Source of the DNA: Sporosalibacterium faouarense
GTDB taxonomy: Bacteria; Bacillota; Clostridia; Tissierellales; VENL01
DNA length: 64,000 nt
NCBI RefSeq assembly: GCF_016765695.1
Contig: NZ_JAETGO010000037.1
Span: forward strand, 1 to 64,000
Reading direction: 5' to 3'
Shown here: positions 15,525-24,285 of the stretch, piece after piece
Layout of the letters: each line of letters opens with the position of its first letter
Position numbering within the stretch: position 1 is the stretch's first letter
The notes under the pieces: generated by a model
Seen by the model: the letters and a program-made list of their open reading frames with translations, nothing else
Databases searched by the model: none
What the model was told of the DNA's origin: nothing
Program-made: the position numbers and the translations under genes

Positions 15525-16763
15525 TTATTTTTCCTGTGTTAAAAATTTTATTACTTTGTAAAATGCCATATTAGCAGTTCGATTTTGAACTGTCCTTCTA
15601 TCTCCAGCAAAATTAAATTTCCATACATTTGAATAGTTCTCAGTGGCTAAACCTATAAACACAAGTCCTACAGGCTTTTCATCACTTCCTCCCGTTGGAC
15701 CAGCTATTCCAGTTATAGATACTCCTATATCTATATTCTCTCTTTTTAAAAGCCCTTTAGCCATTTCAAGGGCAGTGTATTTACTAACAGCACCGTATTT
15801 TTTCAAAGTATCTGAACTTACTTTAACCTCTTCTACCTTCGCCTCATTACTATATGTAACTATTCCACGATCAAATATCGAAGACACTCCTGATAATCTA
15901 GTTAATCTACTAGATAACAGTCCTCCTGTACATGATTCACAAAAAGCTATTTTCTTTTCCTCCCTTAGTAAAAGCTTAAAAACAACTTCTTCCAAGGTTT
16001 CTCCGTCAAGAGAGTAAATAAATTCACCTATTCTTTCCTGTATTCTCTCAATAGCATTATCTATTGATTTTTCAGCTTCTTTAAAACTTTCTTTTACCGT
16101 GCTGATTCTAAGCTTAACCTGACCATTACCAGCATAAGTAGCAATGGTTAAATCCTTCTCTTCCTTTATTATATCTTTAATATTTGTCTCTAAAGTTGAC
16201 TCTCCTATACCAGCTGTCATGATAGTTTTAGCTAATATTTTATCTTTAGACTCTTTTTTAAACACTGTATTTAAGTATTGATCTAACATAGGATTTAACT
16301 CATTTGGTGGCCCCGGTAATAAAACAATGTTCTTATCCTTTATATTTATTGCAAGTCCAGGTGCAGTTCCAAAGTCATTGACAAGCTCAATTCCATCCTT
16401 TGGTAGCATAGCCTGCTTTATATTATTTTCTGTCATTTTTACGCCATAGTTTTTAAATCTATCCTTAATCTTATCAAGAATTTCTTCTCTTACCTCTAAC
16501 TTCAATCCCAATGCTTCACATACGCCTTCCTTAGTTAAATCATCTCCTGTAGGCCCAAGTCCTCCAGTGAAAATTAACAAGTCAGACCTCTCTACGCCCT
16601 TTATAGTTGAGTCAATAACATCTTTTAAGTTATCTCCAATTGTAGTATGATAATTAACTCTAACTCCAGACTCATAAAGCTTTCTTGAAATATATTGCGA
16701 ATTAGTGTTAAGGGTATCACCTGATAATAGTTCCTCTCCTACATTAATTATTTCAGCCTTCAT
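15525..16763 (-). CDS. cinA: CinA: competence/damage-inducible protein, nicotinamide-nucleotide amidase family
   Basis: A 412-residue two-domain protein. The N-terminal MoeA/COG1058 domain (about 1-170) has NVGEELLSGDTLNTNSQYIS and FTGGLGPTGDDLTKEG; the C-terminal amidase domain (about 255-412) has AFCESCTGGLLSSRLT and SITGIAGPTGGSDEKPVG. Family members deamidate NMN to nicotinate mononucleotide (pyridine nucleotide salvage) and hydrolyse ADP-ribose. It lies between pgsA and recA, the order found in many Firmicutes. It may feed the same NAD pool as the pncA/pncB pair elsewhere in this window. Confidence 0.95.
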   Translation of the reverse strand: MKAEIINVGEELLSGDTLNTNSQYISRKLYESGVRVNYHTTIGDNLKDVIDSTIKGVERSDLLIFTGGLGPTGDDLTKEGVCEALGLKLEVREEILDKIKDRFKNYGVKMTENNIKQAMLPKDGIELVNDFGTAPGLAINIKDKNIVLLPGPPNELNPMLDQYLNTVFKKESKDKILAKTIMTAGIGESTLETNIKDIIKEEKDLTIATYAGNGQVKLRISTVKESFKEAEKSIDNAIERIQERIGEFIYSLDGETLEEVVFKLLLREEKKIAFCESCTGGLLSSRLTRLSGVSSIFDRGIVTYSNEAKVEEVKVSSDTLKKYGAVSKYTALEMAKGLLKRENIDIGVSITGIAGPTGGSDEKPVGLVFIGLATENYSNVWKFNFAGDRRTVQNRTANMAFYKVIKFLTQEK

Positions 16764-16786
16764 ATTCTCATCCTTTACTTGTTGTT

Positions 16787-17332
16787 TTAATTGGTATTCA
16801 ATACAAAAACATTCTTGTTTTTATAGAAATAATCTACTCCAGAAATTATAGTAAATGCTGCTGATAACCAAATTAAAATCATATCCATAGGAATATTAGC
16901 AAATGAAAATGGGAAGTTGTTTAGTAATACTAGAATGATACCAATCATTTGCGTTATAGTCTTTATCTTACCCCACCAACTGGCAGCAAGAACAATCCCT
17001 TCTGAGGCGGCCAGAACTCTTAGTCCAGTAACTGCTAGTTCCCTTGATATTATTATAACTGTTATCCATGCAGATATTACACCCATTCCAGTAAGGGAAA
17101 TAAGTGCAGCAGAAACTAATAGTTTATCAGCCAAAGGGTCCATAAACTTACCGAATTTAGTTACCATGTTTCTACTTCTAGCAATATGACCATCTAACTG
17201 GTCTGTTATAGCAGCAATTATAAATGTCCCAGATGCAATATATTGTCCATATTTTATATTAGTTAATAAAAAAATCATAAAAACTGGAACCAAAATGATT
17301 CTAAAAATTGTTAACTTATTTGCTAGATTCAT
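16787..17332 (-). CDS. pgsA: CDP-diacylglycerol--glycerol-3-phosphate 3-phosphatidyltransferase
   Basis: Commits CDP-diacylglycerol to phosphatidylglycerol at the cytoplasmic membrane. The CDP-alcohol phosphotransferase signature D-x2-DG-x2-AR-x8-G-x3-D-x3-D is complete, from DQLDGHIAR (about 44-52) to GKFMDPLAD (about 61-69). Four to five hydrophobic helices are evident. I take the ATG at 17332, nine bases after AGGAG, which overlaps the end of rimO by 17 bases; about 181 residues, normal for PgsA. Confidence 0.95.
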   Translation of the reverse strand: MNLANKLTIFRIILVPVFMIFLLTNIKYGQYIASGTFIIAAITDQLDGHIARSRNMVTKFGKFMDPLADKLLVSAALISLTGMGVISAWITVIIISRELAVTGLRVLAASEGIVLAASWWGKIKTITQMIGIILVLLNNFPFSFANIPMDMILIWLSAAFTIISGVDYFYKNKNVFVLNTN

Positions 17333-18656
17333 TAGCAATCTCTCCTATCAAATCATATTCTAATGAGTCGGTTATATTCACAGCAACAAAGCTACCTATT
17401 TCTAATTTTTTGTCACTATGAACATATACAATACAATCTATTTCCGGGCTATCCATATATGTTCTACCTATAAAGACTCCATCTTCCACTTTTTCTTCAA
17501 TTAAAACAGTGTAAGTATTGTTGATTCTATGTCTATTTTTTTCAATAGATATTTCTTGTTGAAGTTCCATTATTTTATTTTGTCTTTGTTCTTTTATTTC
17601 TTCGCCTAAATGACCTTCCATCTTAGCAGCTGGTGTACCTTCCTCTTTGGAGTAGGTAAACGCACCTAATCTATCAAATTTAGCTTCACCAATGTATTCA
17701 TAAAGCTCCATAAACTCTTCTTCGGTTTCTCCAGGGAATCCGACTATAACCGTTGTTCTAATAGTCATGTCTGGAATCTCTTCTCTAAGGTTTGTTATTA
17801 AATCAGTTATCATCTCCTTAGATGTCTTTCTATTCATTCTTTTTAGCACATTATTATTTATATGCTGGATTGGCATGTCCACATAGTTTACTACTTTTTC
17901 ATTATTTTTAATACTTTGAACTAAACTATCAGTAAAAGCATCTGGATAAACATATAATAGTCTAATCCATTTGATTCCATCTATTTTATTTAACTCATCT
18001 AATAATTCAGGTAGCTTATATTCACCATATAAATCAAACCCATATCTACCTGTATCTTGAGCAATTAGGATTAATTCCTTTGTACCATTTTCAGCTAAAG
18101 TCTTTGCCTCTTTTAAAACAGAGTCCATTTTTCTACTTCTATAGCTACCCCTTAATTTCGGTATTATACAATAGGTACAGAAGCTGTCACAGCCTTCTGC
18201 AATTTTTATATAAGCACTGTGTTGTGGTGTTGAAATAACCCTAGGCAAATCTTCGTAATAATCATTATCAATCTTTCCTGTCCTATTAACTTTTTTACCT
18301 TTTAAAGTTTCGTTTATAATTTCATATATTTCATTTATATTTCCTGTGCCAACGACGGCATCCACCTCTGGTAGCTGCTCCATAAGCTCTTCTTTATATC
18401 TTTCAGCCATACAACCTGATACTATTAGAACTTTGCATCTTCCCTCGGTTTTATAATTTTCAGCTTCAACTATGGCATCAATAGACTCCTCCTTAGCTGC
18501 ATCTATAAAACCACAGGTATTAATAATAATTATATCAGCATCTTCCGGGTCATTTATGAATTTAAATCCTTTCTGTTGTAGATTCCCTGTCATCATCTCT
18601 GAGTCAATTAGATTCTTTGAGCATCCAAGGGAAACCATTGCTATGTTATATGTCAT
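17316..18656 (-). CDS. rimO: Ribosomal protein S12 methylthiotransferase
   Basis: Radical-SAM enzyme that methylthiolates the conserved Asp of ribosomal protein S12. The 446 residues show the N-terminal UPF0004 domain with MVSLGCSKNLIDSEMM (about 7-22) and further cluster cysteines in INTCGF and SGCMAER, the radical-SAM CxxxCxxC in EGCDSFCTYCIIPKLRG (about 152-168), and a C-terminal TRAM domain with the YDLIGEI ending. The SLGCSKNLVDSE-type start separates RimO from MiaB. It is co-transcribed with mnmH upstream and pgsA downstream. Confidence 0.96.
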   Translation of the reverse strand: MTYNIAMVSLGCSKNLIDSEMMTGNLQQKGFKFINDPEDADIIIINTCGFIDAAKEESIDAIVEAENYKTEGRCKVLIVSGCMAERYKEELMEQLPEVDAVVGTGNINEIYEIINETLKGKKVNRTGKIDNDYYEDLPRVISTPQHSAYIKIAEGCDSFCTYCIIPKLRGSYRSRKMDSVLKEAKTLAENGTKELILIAQDTGRYGFDLYGEYKLPELLDELNKIDGIKWIRLLYVYPDAFTDSLVQSIKNNEKVVNYVDMPIQHINNNVLKRMNRKTSKEMITDLITNLREEIPDMTIRTTVIVGFPGETEEEFMELYEYIGEAKFDRLGAFTYSKEEGTPAAKMEGHLGEEIKEQRQNKIMELQQEISIEKNRHRINNTYTVLIEEKVEDGVFIGRTYMDSPEIDCIVYVHSDKKLEIGSFVAVNITDSLEYDLIGEIANESSK

Positions 18657-18673
18657 GCTTCTTCTCCTTTCTA

Positions 18674-19720
18674 TTAATGAACATGTTTATTGGCAAATTC
18701 TATTATTTGGTCTACAGCATTTTCTTCATTTTCATATTCAATAATCATATCATATTCTTCTACCTTATTAATAGAGTAGTCATAAAGAGGATCATAATAA
18801 TCCACCATAAGGGTCTCTATTACAGGCGAATAATCTTTATCATTAATCTGATTAATAAGAGTATCAACTTTATTATTACTTAACCTTTTTCTTAGATTTT
18901 CTAAAGCTTTAATTATTCTATCATTTAAATCTGGTACATCGCTGTTAATGTAGTCTTCAATAATATTTTCTATTCTCTTTTTCATATTAGTTTTAATTAA
19001 AATATGATGACAATTCTGCATATTATTATATAAAAAGTCAGGAAGAATAACCTTACCTACTCTTTTACTTTCACTTTCTGTAAATACTAAATTTGATTTC
19101 ATATTTTGAAAGCTTTTAACAAGATGGGATTCAAATCTTTTCTGAGTGCTAGAGTCTCCTTTAAAGGCCAAGCTTCCAAAGACTGAACCTGTGTTTCTAG
19201 CTAATCCCTCTATATCCAACACCGATATATCCTTCTCTTCTAATAGCTTTAATATCTTTGTCTTTCCTACTCCAGTATACCCATGTAGAACTACATAGTT
19301 AAACTTATCTTCATAGGTTACCAAATTATCCATAACATAAGCTCTATAGCTCTTATATCCTCCAGTAATTAAATACACATCCAGTCCCATAGTGCTTAGC
19401 ACATTAGCTATTGAATTACTTCTCATTCCACCTCTATAACAGAATAAAGCTACATCTTTATTTTCATCAATTATTTTCTTTATCTCTGTGTAAAAATGAG
19501 TAAGCTTTTTAGATGCATACTCAAGCCCTGCTTCTTTAGCTTTTTGAGAATTCACTTGCTTATATAAATATCCTACCCTTTCTCTTTCCTTATCATTTAG
19601 TATAGGGATATTAATCGCATTGGGAATAGTATCTACTTGATACTCCTTAGGACTCCTAACATCAATATAAACTATATTCTCCTTATCAAGGGCCTCTTCA
19701 ATATCTATACTTTTTATCAT
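18674..19720 (-). CDS. mnmH: tRNA 2-selenouridine synthase
   Basis: Converts wobble 2-thiouridine in tRNA-Lys/Glu/Gln to 2-selenouridine via a geranylated intermediate, using selenophosphate. The N-terminal rhodanese domain (about 1-130) has YIDVRSPKEY and the active-site cysteine in LFCYRGGMRS (about 97-106); a P-loop GYTGVGKT follows (about 146-153). I choose the ATG at 19720 directly after AGGTGG; 348 residues. Its presence implies a selenophosphate supply (selD), which is not in this window. Confidence 0.93.
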   Translation of the reverse strand: MIKSIDIEEALDKENIVYIDVRSPKEYQVDTIPNAINIPILNDKERERVGYLYKQVNSQKAKEAGLEYASKKLTHFYTEIKKIIDENKDVALFCYRGGMRSNSIANVLSTMGLDVYLITGGYKSYRAYVMDNLVTYEDKFNYVVLHGYTGVGKTKILKLLEEKDISVLDIEGLARNTGSVFGSLAFKGDSSTQKRFESHLVKSFQNMKSNLVFTESESKRVGKVILPDFLYNNMQNCHHILIKTNMKKRIENIIEDYINSDVPDLNDRIIKALENLRKRLSNNKVDTLINQINDKDYSPVIETLMVDYYDPLYDYSINKVEEYDMIIEYENEENAVDQIIEFANKHVH

Positions 19721-19825
19721 TAGTACCACCTGCTTCTACGTATTTAAAGTCTATTACTCAACTTTATTTTTCTTATGCAAATTTAAAAATCTCGTTATCT
19801 CTATATGTTTTTTTGATCCCTCATA

Positions 19826-22219
19826 TTATTCCATATCTAAATCTTCTTCACTTACAAGAACCTTTCTAGGCTTACTACCTTCGTGACCTCCTACTATTCC
19901 CCTTGCTTCCATTTCGTCCACTAATCTAGCCGCTCTATTATATCCTATTCTTAGCCTTCGCTGAAGCATAGATATAGATGCCTGCTGATCCTTTACAACT
20001 AATTCGATTGCATCAGGTAGTAATTCGTCGCTATCATCTGAGCTTAAATCTGCTTCCTTCTCAATATCATCTATTATCTCTTCTTTATAGCTAGTCTCAT
20101 TTTGATTTTTTAAAAAACTAACTATTTTTTCTACTTCTTCTTCATCTATGAAAGCTCCTTGAATTCTAACGGGCTTAGAGGCGCCTACTGGGTGATAAAG
20201 CATATCTCCTTTACCTAATAGTTTTTCAGCACCACCCATACCTAGAATAGTTCTAGAATCTGTTTGTGAAGAAACAGCAAATGATATTCTTGATGGTATA
20301 TTGGCCTTAATAGTACCTGTAATTACATCTACAGATGGCCTTTGTGTTGCAATGATTAGATGAATACCGGCTGCTCTAGCCATTTGAGCTAATCTACAAA
20401 TATAGTCCTCTACTTCTGAAGGTGAAACCATCATTAAATCAGCTAATTCGTCAATAATTATAACTATCTGAGTTAACTTTTCTAGCTCTTCATTATTTTC
20501 TGCCTTCTTATTGTAACTATATATATCACGAACACCATTACTTGCAAATATCTTATATCTATTTGTCATCTCTTGAACAGCCCAATTTAAAGCTCCAGCT
20601 GCCTTCTTAGGGTCAGTAACGACTGGAATTAATAAATGAGGAATATTATTATATACTCCTAACTCAACCACCTTAGGGTCAATCATTAGTAGTTTTACCT
20701 CATCGGGTCTAGCTTTATATAAAATACTTGAAATTAGTGTATTTATACAAACACTTTTCCCTGAGCCTGTAGCACCGGCAATTAAAAGGTGAGGCATTTT
20801 TTCAATATTTCCTATTATAGGTTTTCCAGTAATATCTTTCCCTAAGGCAAAGGGAACCTTGCTCTTCATATTGACATATTCTTCTGATTGCAATACATCT
20901 TTAAGTAATACATTTGCCTTTGATTTATTTGGAACCTCTATACCTATTGCAGATTTACCAGGTATAGGTGCTTCTATCCTAATATCTGAAGCTGCCAATC
21001 CCAATGCAATATCGTCAGATAAATTTACAATTTTACTTACCTTCACTCCAGGTGCCGGTTGAACCTCAAATCTTGTTATAGTTGGGCCTCTACTTATTTG
21101 AGTTATCTTAGCATTAATCCCGAAGTTATCTAAAGTAGACTCTAGCTTTCTGGCCTTTATTAAAATTTCCTTTTTATTACCTGGTTTATTTAGACTCTTA
21201 ATATCATTTAGGAAATCTAAAGATGGAAATCTGTAGTCTTCATAGCTTTCTTCGGTAGCTAAAGGTAACTTATCAGTAGATTCTTCATTCTTTTTTTCTT
21301 CTTTTCTAAGAAGCTTTTTAGTTTCCTCTACCTTATCTTCAACTTTATCCTCTGACTTCGTTTCCTTGGTATAATCGAGAATTCTTATTTTTTTATCCAT
21401 TTCACTTGTATTACTGCTATTATTACTTCCTTCTTTGTTATCAGATTTCTTGCTTTCCTCAATATTATTCTCATCTATCTTAATTAGTTTCTCTAAATCT
21501 TCATCTTTAGATTTACTATCAGCTTTTTTTGCAGTTTTCTTTTCAATAACTAAAGATTCTTTTATAAGCTGCAGTAGTTTTTTGAAAAAAGTAGCTACGT
21601 TTTTAGCAATAAATGAAGTTACATCTACAAAACTTAAATCCGTTAAAACTAAAAAAGAAACTAAAATTAAAGATGTCACTACTATATAAGATCCAATCTT
21701 ACCAAACATACTAAATATAAAGTAAGAGAACATTGCTCCTATTATACCTCCACCAAGGTGGTACTCTTCTCCAATAACCCCTGACTGAGCTACCCTTTTA
21801 ATGAATCCCATTTCGTTTAATGGTGTTCCTGTTTTAGTTAGAACATCATAATATCTATCAAAATTGCTTTGAAAATAATAAACATCTAATATTATTAAAA
21901 AGGAAACAAATATCGTCAATAATGCCAAGGATCTTTTTCCTTCATGTAAATTAAGTCTATTAAATATAAATAATATTCCTATTACAATAACTAAAAAAGG
22001 TATTACATTGCTTCCTACTCCGGCTGCTTGAGTAAAAAACAATCTAATCAGCTTACCGACTGAACCTGTAGAGTTACTATACATACTAACTAAAGATAAT
22101 ATTCCAATAGAAATGATAACAATTCCTATTATTTCTTTATTTATTTCATTCTTCTTTGGTTGTTTGCCTTTATTTGACTTTTTAGAGCTCTTTTTCCTAT
22201 TGTTTTTTATTTTAACCAT
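19826..22219 (-). CDS. DNA translocase FtsK/SpoIIIE
   Basis: Septal ATP-driven DNA pump that moves chromosome out of a closing septum; in spore formers SpoIIIE packages the forespore chromosome. Order: basic N-terminus, four or five membrane helices (about 28-195), acidic/lysine-rich linker (about 210-330), RecA-like motor with Walker A AGATGSGKSV (about 475) and Walker B VIIIDELADLM (about 580), and C-terminal gamma winged helix (LQRRLRIGYNRAARLVDEME, about 745-764). Start is the ATG after GAGGTG at 22219, 797 residues. A SigH-consensus promoter lies 23 bases upstream, suggesting a sporulation role, but FtsK function cannot be excluded. Confidence 0.95.
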   Translation of the reverse strand: MVKIKNNRKKSSKKSNKGKQPKKNEINKEIIGIVIISIGILSLVSMYSNSTGSVGKLIRLFFTQAAGVGSNVIPFLVIVIGILFIFNRLNLHEGKRSLALLTIFVSFLIILDVYYFQSNFDRYYDVLTKTGTPLNEMGFIKRVAQSGVIGEEYHLGGGIIGAMFSYFIFSMFGKIGSYIVVTSLILVSFLVLTDLSFVDVTSFIAKNVATFFKKLLQLIKESLVIEKKTAKKADSKSKDEDLEKLIKIDENNIEESKKSDNKEGSNNSSNTSEMDKKIRILDYTKETKSEDKVEDKVEETKKLLRKEEKKNEESTDKLPLATEESYEDYRFPSLDFLNDIKSLNKPGNKKEILIKARKLESTLDNFGINAKITQISRGPTITRFEVQPAPGVKVSKIVNLSDDIALGLAASDIRIEAPIPGKSAIGIEVPNKSKANVLLKDVLQSEEYVNMKSKVPFALGKDITGKPIIGNIEKMPHLLIAGATGSGKSVCINTLISSILYKARPDEVKLLMIDPKVVELGVYNNIPHLLIPVVTDPKKAAGALNWAVQEMTNRYKIFASNGVRDIYSYNKKAENNEELEKLTQIVIIIDELADLMMVSPSEVEDYICRLAQMARAAGIHLIIATQRPSVDVITGTIKANIPSRISFAVSSQTDSRTILGMGGAEKLLGKGDMLYHPVGASKPVRIQGAFIDEEEVEKIVSFLKNQNETSYKEEIIDDIEKEADLSSDDSDELLPDAIELVVKDQQASISMLQRRLRIGYNRAARLVDEMEARGIVGGHEGSKPRKVLVSEEDLDME

Positions 22220-22241
22220 TGTAATCACCTCTAAAACAGTT

Positions 22242-22268
22242 ATTCTACATTTATTTGAAAAATCCTTT
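22242..22268 (-). promoter_or_regulatory. Consensus SigH-type promoter of the ftsK/spoIIIE gene
   Basis: Minus strand -35 AAAGGATTT (22268-22260) and -10 GTAGAAT (22248-22242) match RnAGGAwWW and RnnGAAT at every position with an 11-base spacer, the same spacing as at spoVS. Confidence 0.72.
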
Positions 22269-22318
22269 TAAATAAGAGCATTTGTAGGCAAGATGAAAAG
22301 CTATAAAAACTAGAATGA

Positions 22319-22348
22319 GTATATCAAATATTTAACGATTTGATATAC
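22319..22348 (-). terminator. Hairpin downstream of uppP, possible terminator
   Basis: Eleven-base stem of GTATATCAAAT type flanking an eight-base loop, 20 bases after the uppP stop. The following T-content is poor, so termination would be weak. Confidence 0.5.
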
Positions 22349-22367
22349 CCATGACAAATTCGTACTA

Positions 22368-23192
22368 TTATAAGAATTGAGTGAGGATTATTATTCCTCC
22401 TATTGCCCAAACATAATATGAGAAGTAATAAAGCTTTCCTCTTTCCAGCACCCTAATTAATATTCTTATAGCGAAAACTCCTGTAACTGTTGAAAGAATC
22501 ACTCCAACCAACAGCGGTAATGAAAATCCTACAGATTGGTCTCCAAATAAAACCTTTAATAGTTCAATTAATGAAGCTCCTCCTATTGCAGGAATTGCCA
22601 TAAGAAATGAAAACTTAGTTGCTAGGGTTTTATCAAAGCCTCTAAAAAGTCCACCTACAATTGTCGACCCAGCCCTTGATACCCCTGGTATTATAGCAAA
22701 CCCTTGAAATAAACCTACAATTATTGCATCAACAATTGTCATGTTTTTAGCAGTTTTACGTCCACTATTTGTTCTCTCTGAAATCATTAATAAGAATCCT
22801 GTAACTATAAGAGCAATACCTACTGCTACTAAGGAGCTATATAAACTCTCAAAGAAATCACCAAATACTATGTAAATCAATCCTGTTGCTATGGTTCCAA
22901 CAATTAGCATTACAGTCAATACCTTGGATTCATTATCTAACCTTACTTTTTCTCTACTAAAAAGTTTCCCAATTATTTGGAAAAAAGAAACTACTATTTT
23001 ACATATATCTTTAAAATAAACAATCAATATAGATATTAATGTACCGAAGTGTAACATTACGGTAAAAAATATTTCTCCTTCGTTAATTTTAAAAATATTC
23101 TCTAACAAAACTAAGTGACCTGAGCTACTAATGGGTAAGAATTCAGCTATTCCTTGAAATATTCCCAATATTACTGCTTGTAATAGTGTCAA
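22368..23192 (-). CDS. uppP: Undecaprenyl-diphosphatase
   Basis: Integral membrane enzyme that recycles undecaprenyl diphosphate to the monophosphate lipid carrier for wall synthesis; it confers bacitracin tolerance. The 274 residues show the family motifs GIFQGIAEFLPISSSGHLVL (about 10-29, with E and S/H active residues) and GLFQGFAIIPGVSRAGSTI (about 160-178), and seven to eight hydrophobic helices. It starts with TTG ten bases after GGGGG. Located between tepA and the DNA translocase, with a terminator upstream closing the previous gene. Confidence 0.96.
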   Translation of the reverse strand: MTLLQAVILGIFQGIAEFLPISSSGHLVLLENIFKINEGEIFFTVMLHFGTLISILIVYFKDICKIVVSFFQIIGKLFSREKVRLDNESKVLTVMLIVGTIATGLIYIVFGDFFESLYSSLVAVGIALIVTGFLLMISERTNSGRKTAKNMTIVDAIIVGLFQGFAIIPGVSRAGSTIVGGLFRGFDKTLATKFSFLMAIPAIGGASLIELLKVLFGDQSVGFSLPLLVGVILSTVTGVFAIRILIRVLERGKLYYFSYYVWAIGGIIILTQFL

Positions 23193-23218
23193 TTTTTATT
23201 CGCCCCCTAAATAAAATT

Positions 23219-23247
23219 AAAGTGTTAATGGTATCCATTAACACTTT
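23219..23247 (-). terminator. Rho-independent terminator of the TepA-like protease gene
   Basis: Perfect 13-base stem (23235-23247 with 23219-23231), loop TACC-type, then AATTTTATTT on the minus strand, in the gap before uppP. Confidence 0.88.
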
Positions 23248-23304
23248 ACTGATGTAATTATAACATATCCTATATAAATATACATTACTTTTATATGAAG
23301 TATT

Positions 23305-24057
23305 CTATTTTTCTTGAAGATTTTCTTTTATCATATCCTTTAATTTATTGAGGGCTGTATTGAATCCGCCAACTTGATTAATTAACCCGTACTTTACAGC
23401 CTCATCTCCTACTAAAATTGTACCTACATCATTAGCAATTTCATCAGTATCATACATAAGCTTCATAAAAGTATCTCTATCAATTTGAGAAGTTCTAAGT
23501 ATAAAATCAACAATTCTTTCCTGCATTTTTTGGAAATATCTAAAGGTTTGTGGAACTCCAATTACCAATCCAGTCATCCTAATAGGATGAATCGTCATTG
23601 TAGCTGTAGGAACTATGTATGAATAGTCACTTGATGTTGCTAAAGGTACACCAATACTATGTCCTCCTCCTAGAACTAGTGATACCGTAGGTTTACTAAC
23701 ACTATTTATCATTTCTGCTAATGCTAGTCCTGCTTCAACATCTCCACCAACAGTATTTAACATCACAAAAATACCATTAATTTTGGGGTTTTGTTCAGCA
23801 GCTACTATTAATGGAATTATATGTTCATATTTTGTAGCTTTTTTCTGAGGAGGTGAAACTGTATGACCTTCTACTTGACCAATTATAGATATAAACTGTA
23901 TATCCTCTGGTGGGGTAGGAATACTAGGCATCCCAACTGCTTTTAAATTTTCTAATTTATTATTAGTAATGCTTGCTTTCTTTTTACTAGGCTTTTTTAT
24001 AGGCTCTTTACCAGGATTTTGATCTGGCGGATCTATACGTTCTTGATTTATTTTCAA
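23305..24057 (-). CDS. tepA: ClpP-like protease TepA/YmfB
   Basis: Serine peptidase of the ClpP fold, about 250 residues. After a lysine/proline-rich N-terminus (about 1-45), NTVGGDVEAGLALAEMI (about 100-116) precedes the nucleophile in GGGHSIGVPLATSS (about 129-142) and the His in TMTIHPIRMTG (about 151-161). B. subtilis TepA is linked to protein export and spore small-protein turnover. I prefer the TTG eight bases after GGGAG (24057) over a GTG that abuts the Shine-Dalgarno sequence. The neighbour FtsK/SpoIIIE gene is also near tepA in Bacillus. Confidence 0.9.
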   Translation of the reverse strand: MKINQERIDPPDQNPGKEPIKKPSKKKASITNNKLENLKAVGMPSIPTPPEDIQFISIIGQVEGHTVSPPQKKATKYEHIIPLIVAAEQNPKINGIFVMLNTVGGDVEAGLALAEMINSVSKPTVSLVLGGGHSIGVPLATSSDYSYIVPTATMTIHPIRMTGLVIGVPQTFRYFQKMQERIVDFILRTSQIDRDTFMKLMYDTDEIANDVGTILVGDEAVKYGLINQVGGFNTALNKLKDMIKENLQEK

Positions 24058-24170
24058 TTCAGACACTCCCTTGATTTAGTATGATTTATATATATTGTTT
24101 ACTAATGTATTAAATATATGCTTTTTGATTATTAAGAAAGGTAATATAATAAAAACAAAACATAATAAAA

Positions 24171-24211
24171 GACCTAAAAGGAATTATAATAATTATAATT
24201 CCTTTTAGGTC
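24171..24211 (-). terminator. Strong hairpin terminator downstream of the pncB repeat
   Basis: Twenty-base perfect inverted repeat (24192-24211 with 24171-24190) with T-rich sequence on both sides, about 70 bases after the pncB stop. It could stop transcription in either direction. Confidence 0.85.
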
Positions 24212-24240
24212 TTTCTTTAATTAATATAAATTATTAGATC

Positions 24241-24285
24241 TCCATCTGAGGACCCGATGCTCTGTTTTAGCAGAACAAGTTCACT
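24241..24285 (-). repeat. Structured dispersed repeat, copy 2 (truncated)
   Basis: Aligns with 41-85 of copy 1 at about 39 of 45 positions. The first hairpin is kept (GTTCTG/CAGAGC arms, 24275-24270 and 24263-24258), while only the first arm of the second remains before unrelated AT-rich sequence. The conserved opening AGTGAACT (24285-24278) contains the TGA that ends the pncB frame at 24283-24281. Confidence 0.6.

Noticed and set aside
24171-24211. Long palindrome as an insertion-sequence end or protein operator
   Set aside because: The T-rich flanks, position after a stop codon and absence of a partner copy fit a bidirectional terminator better.
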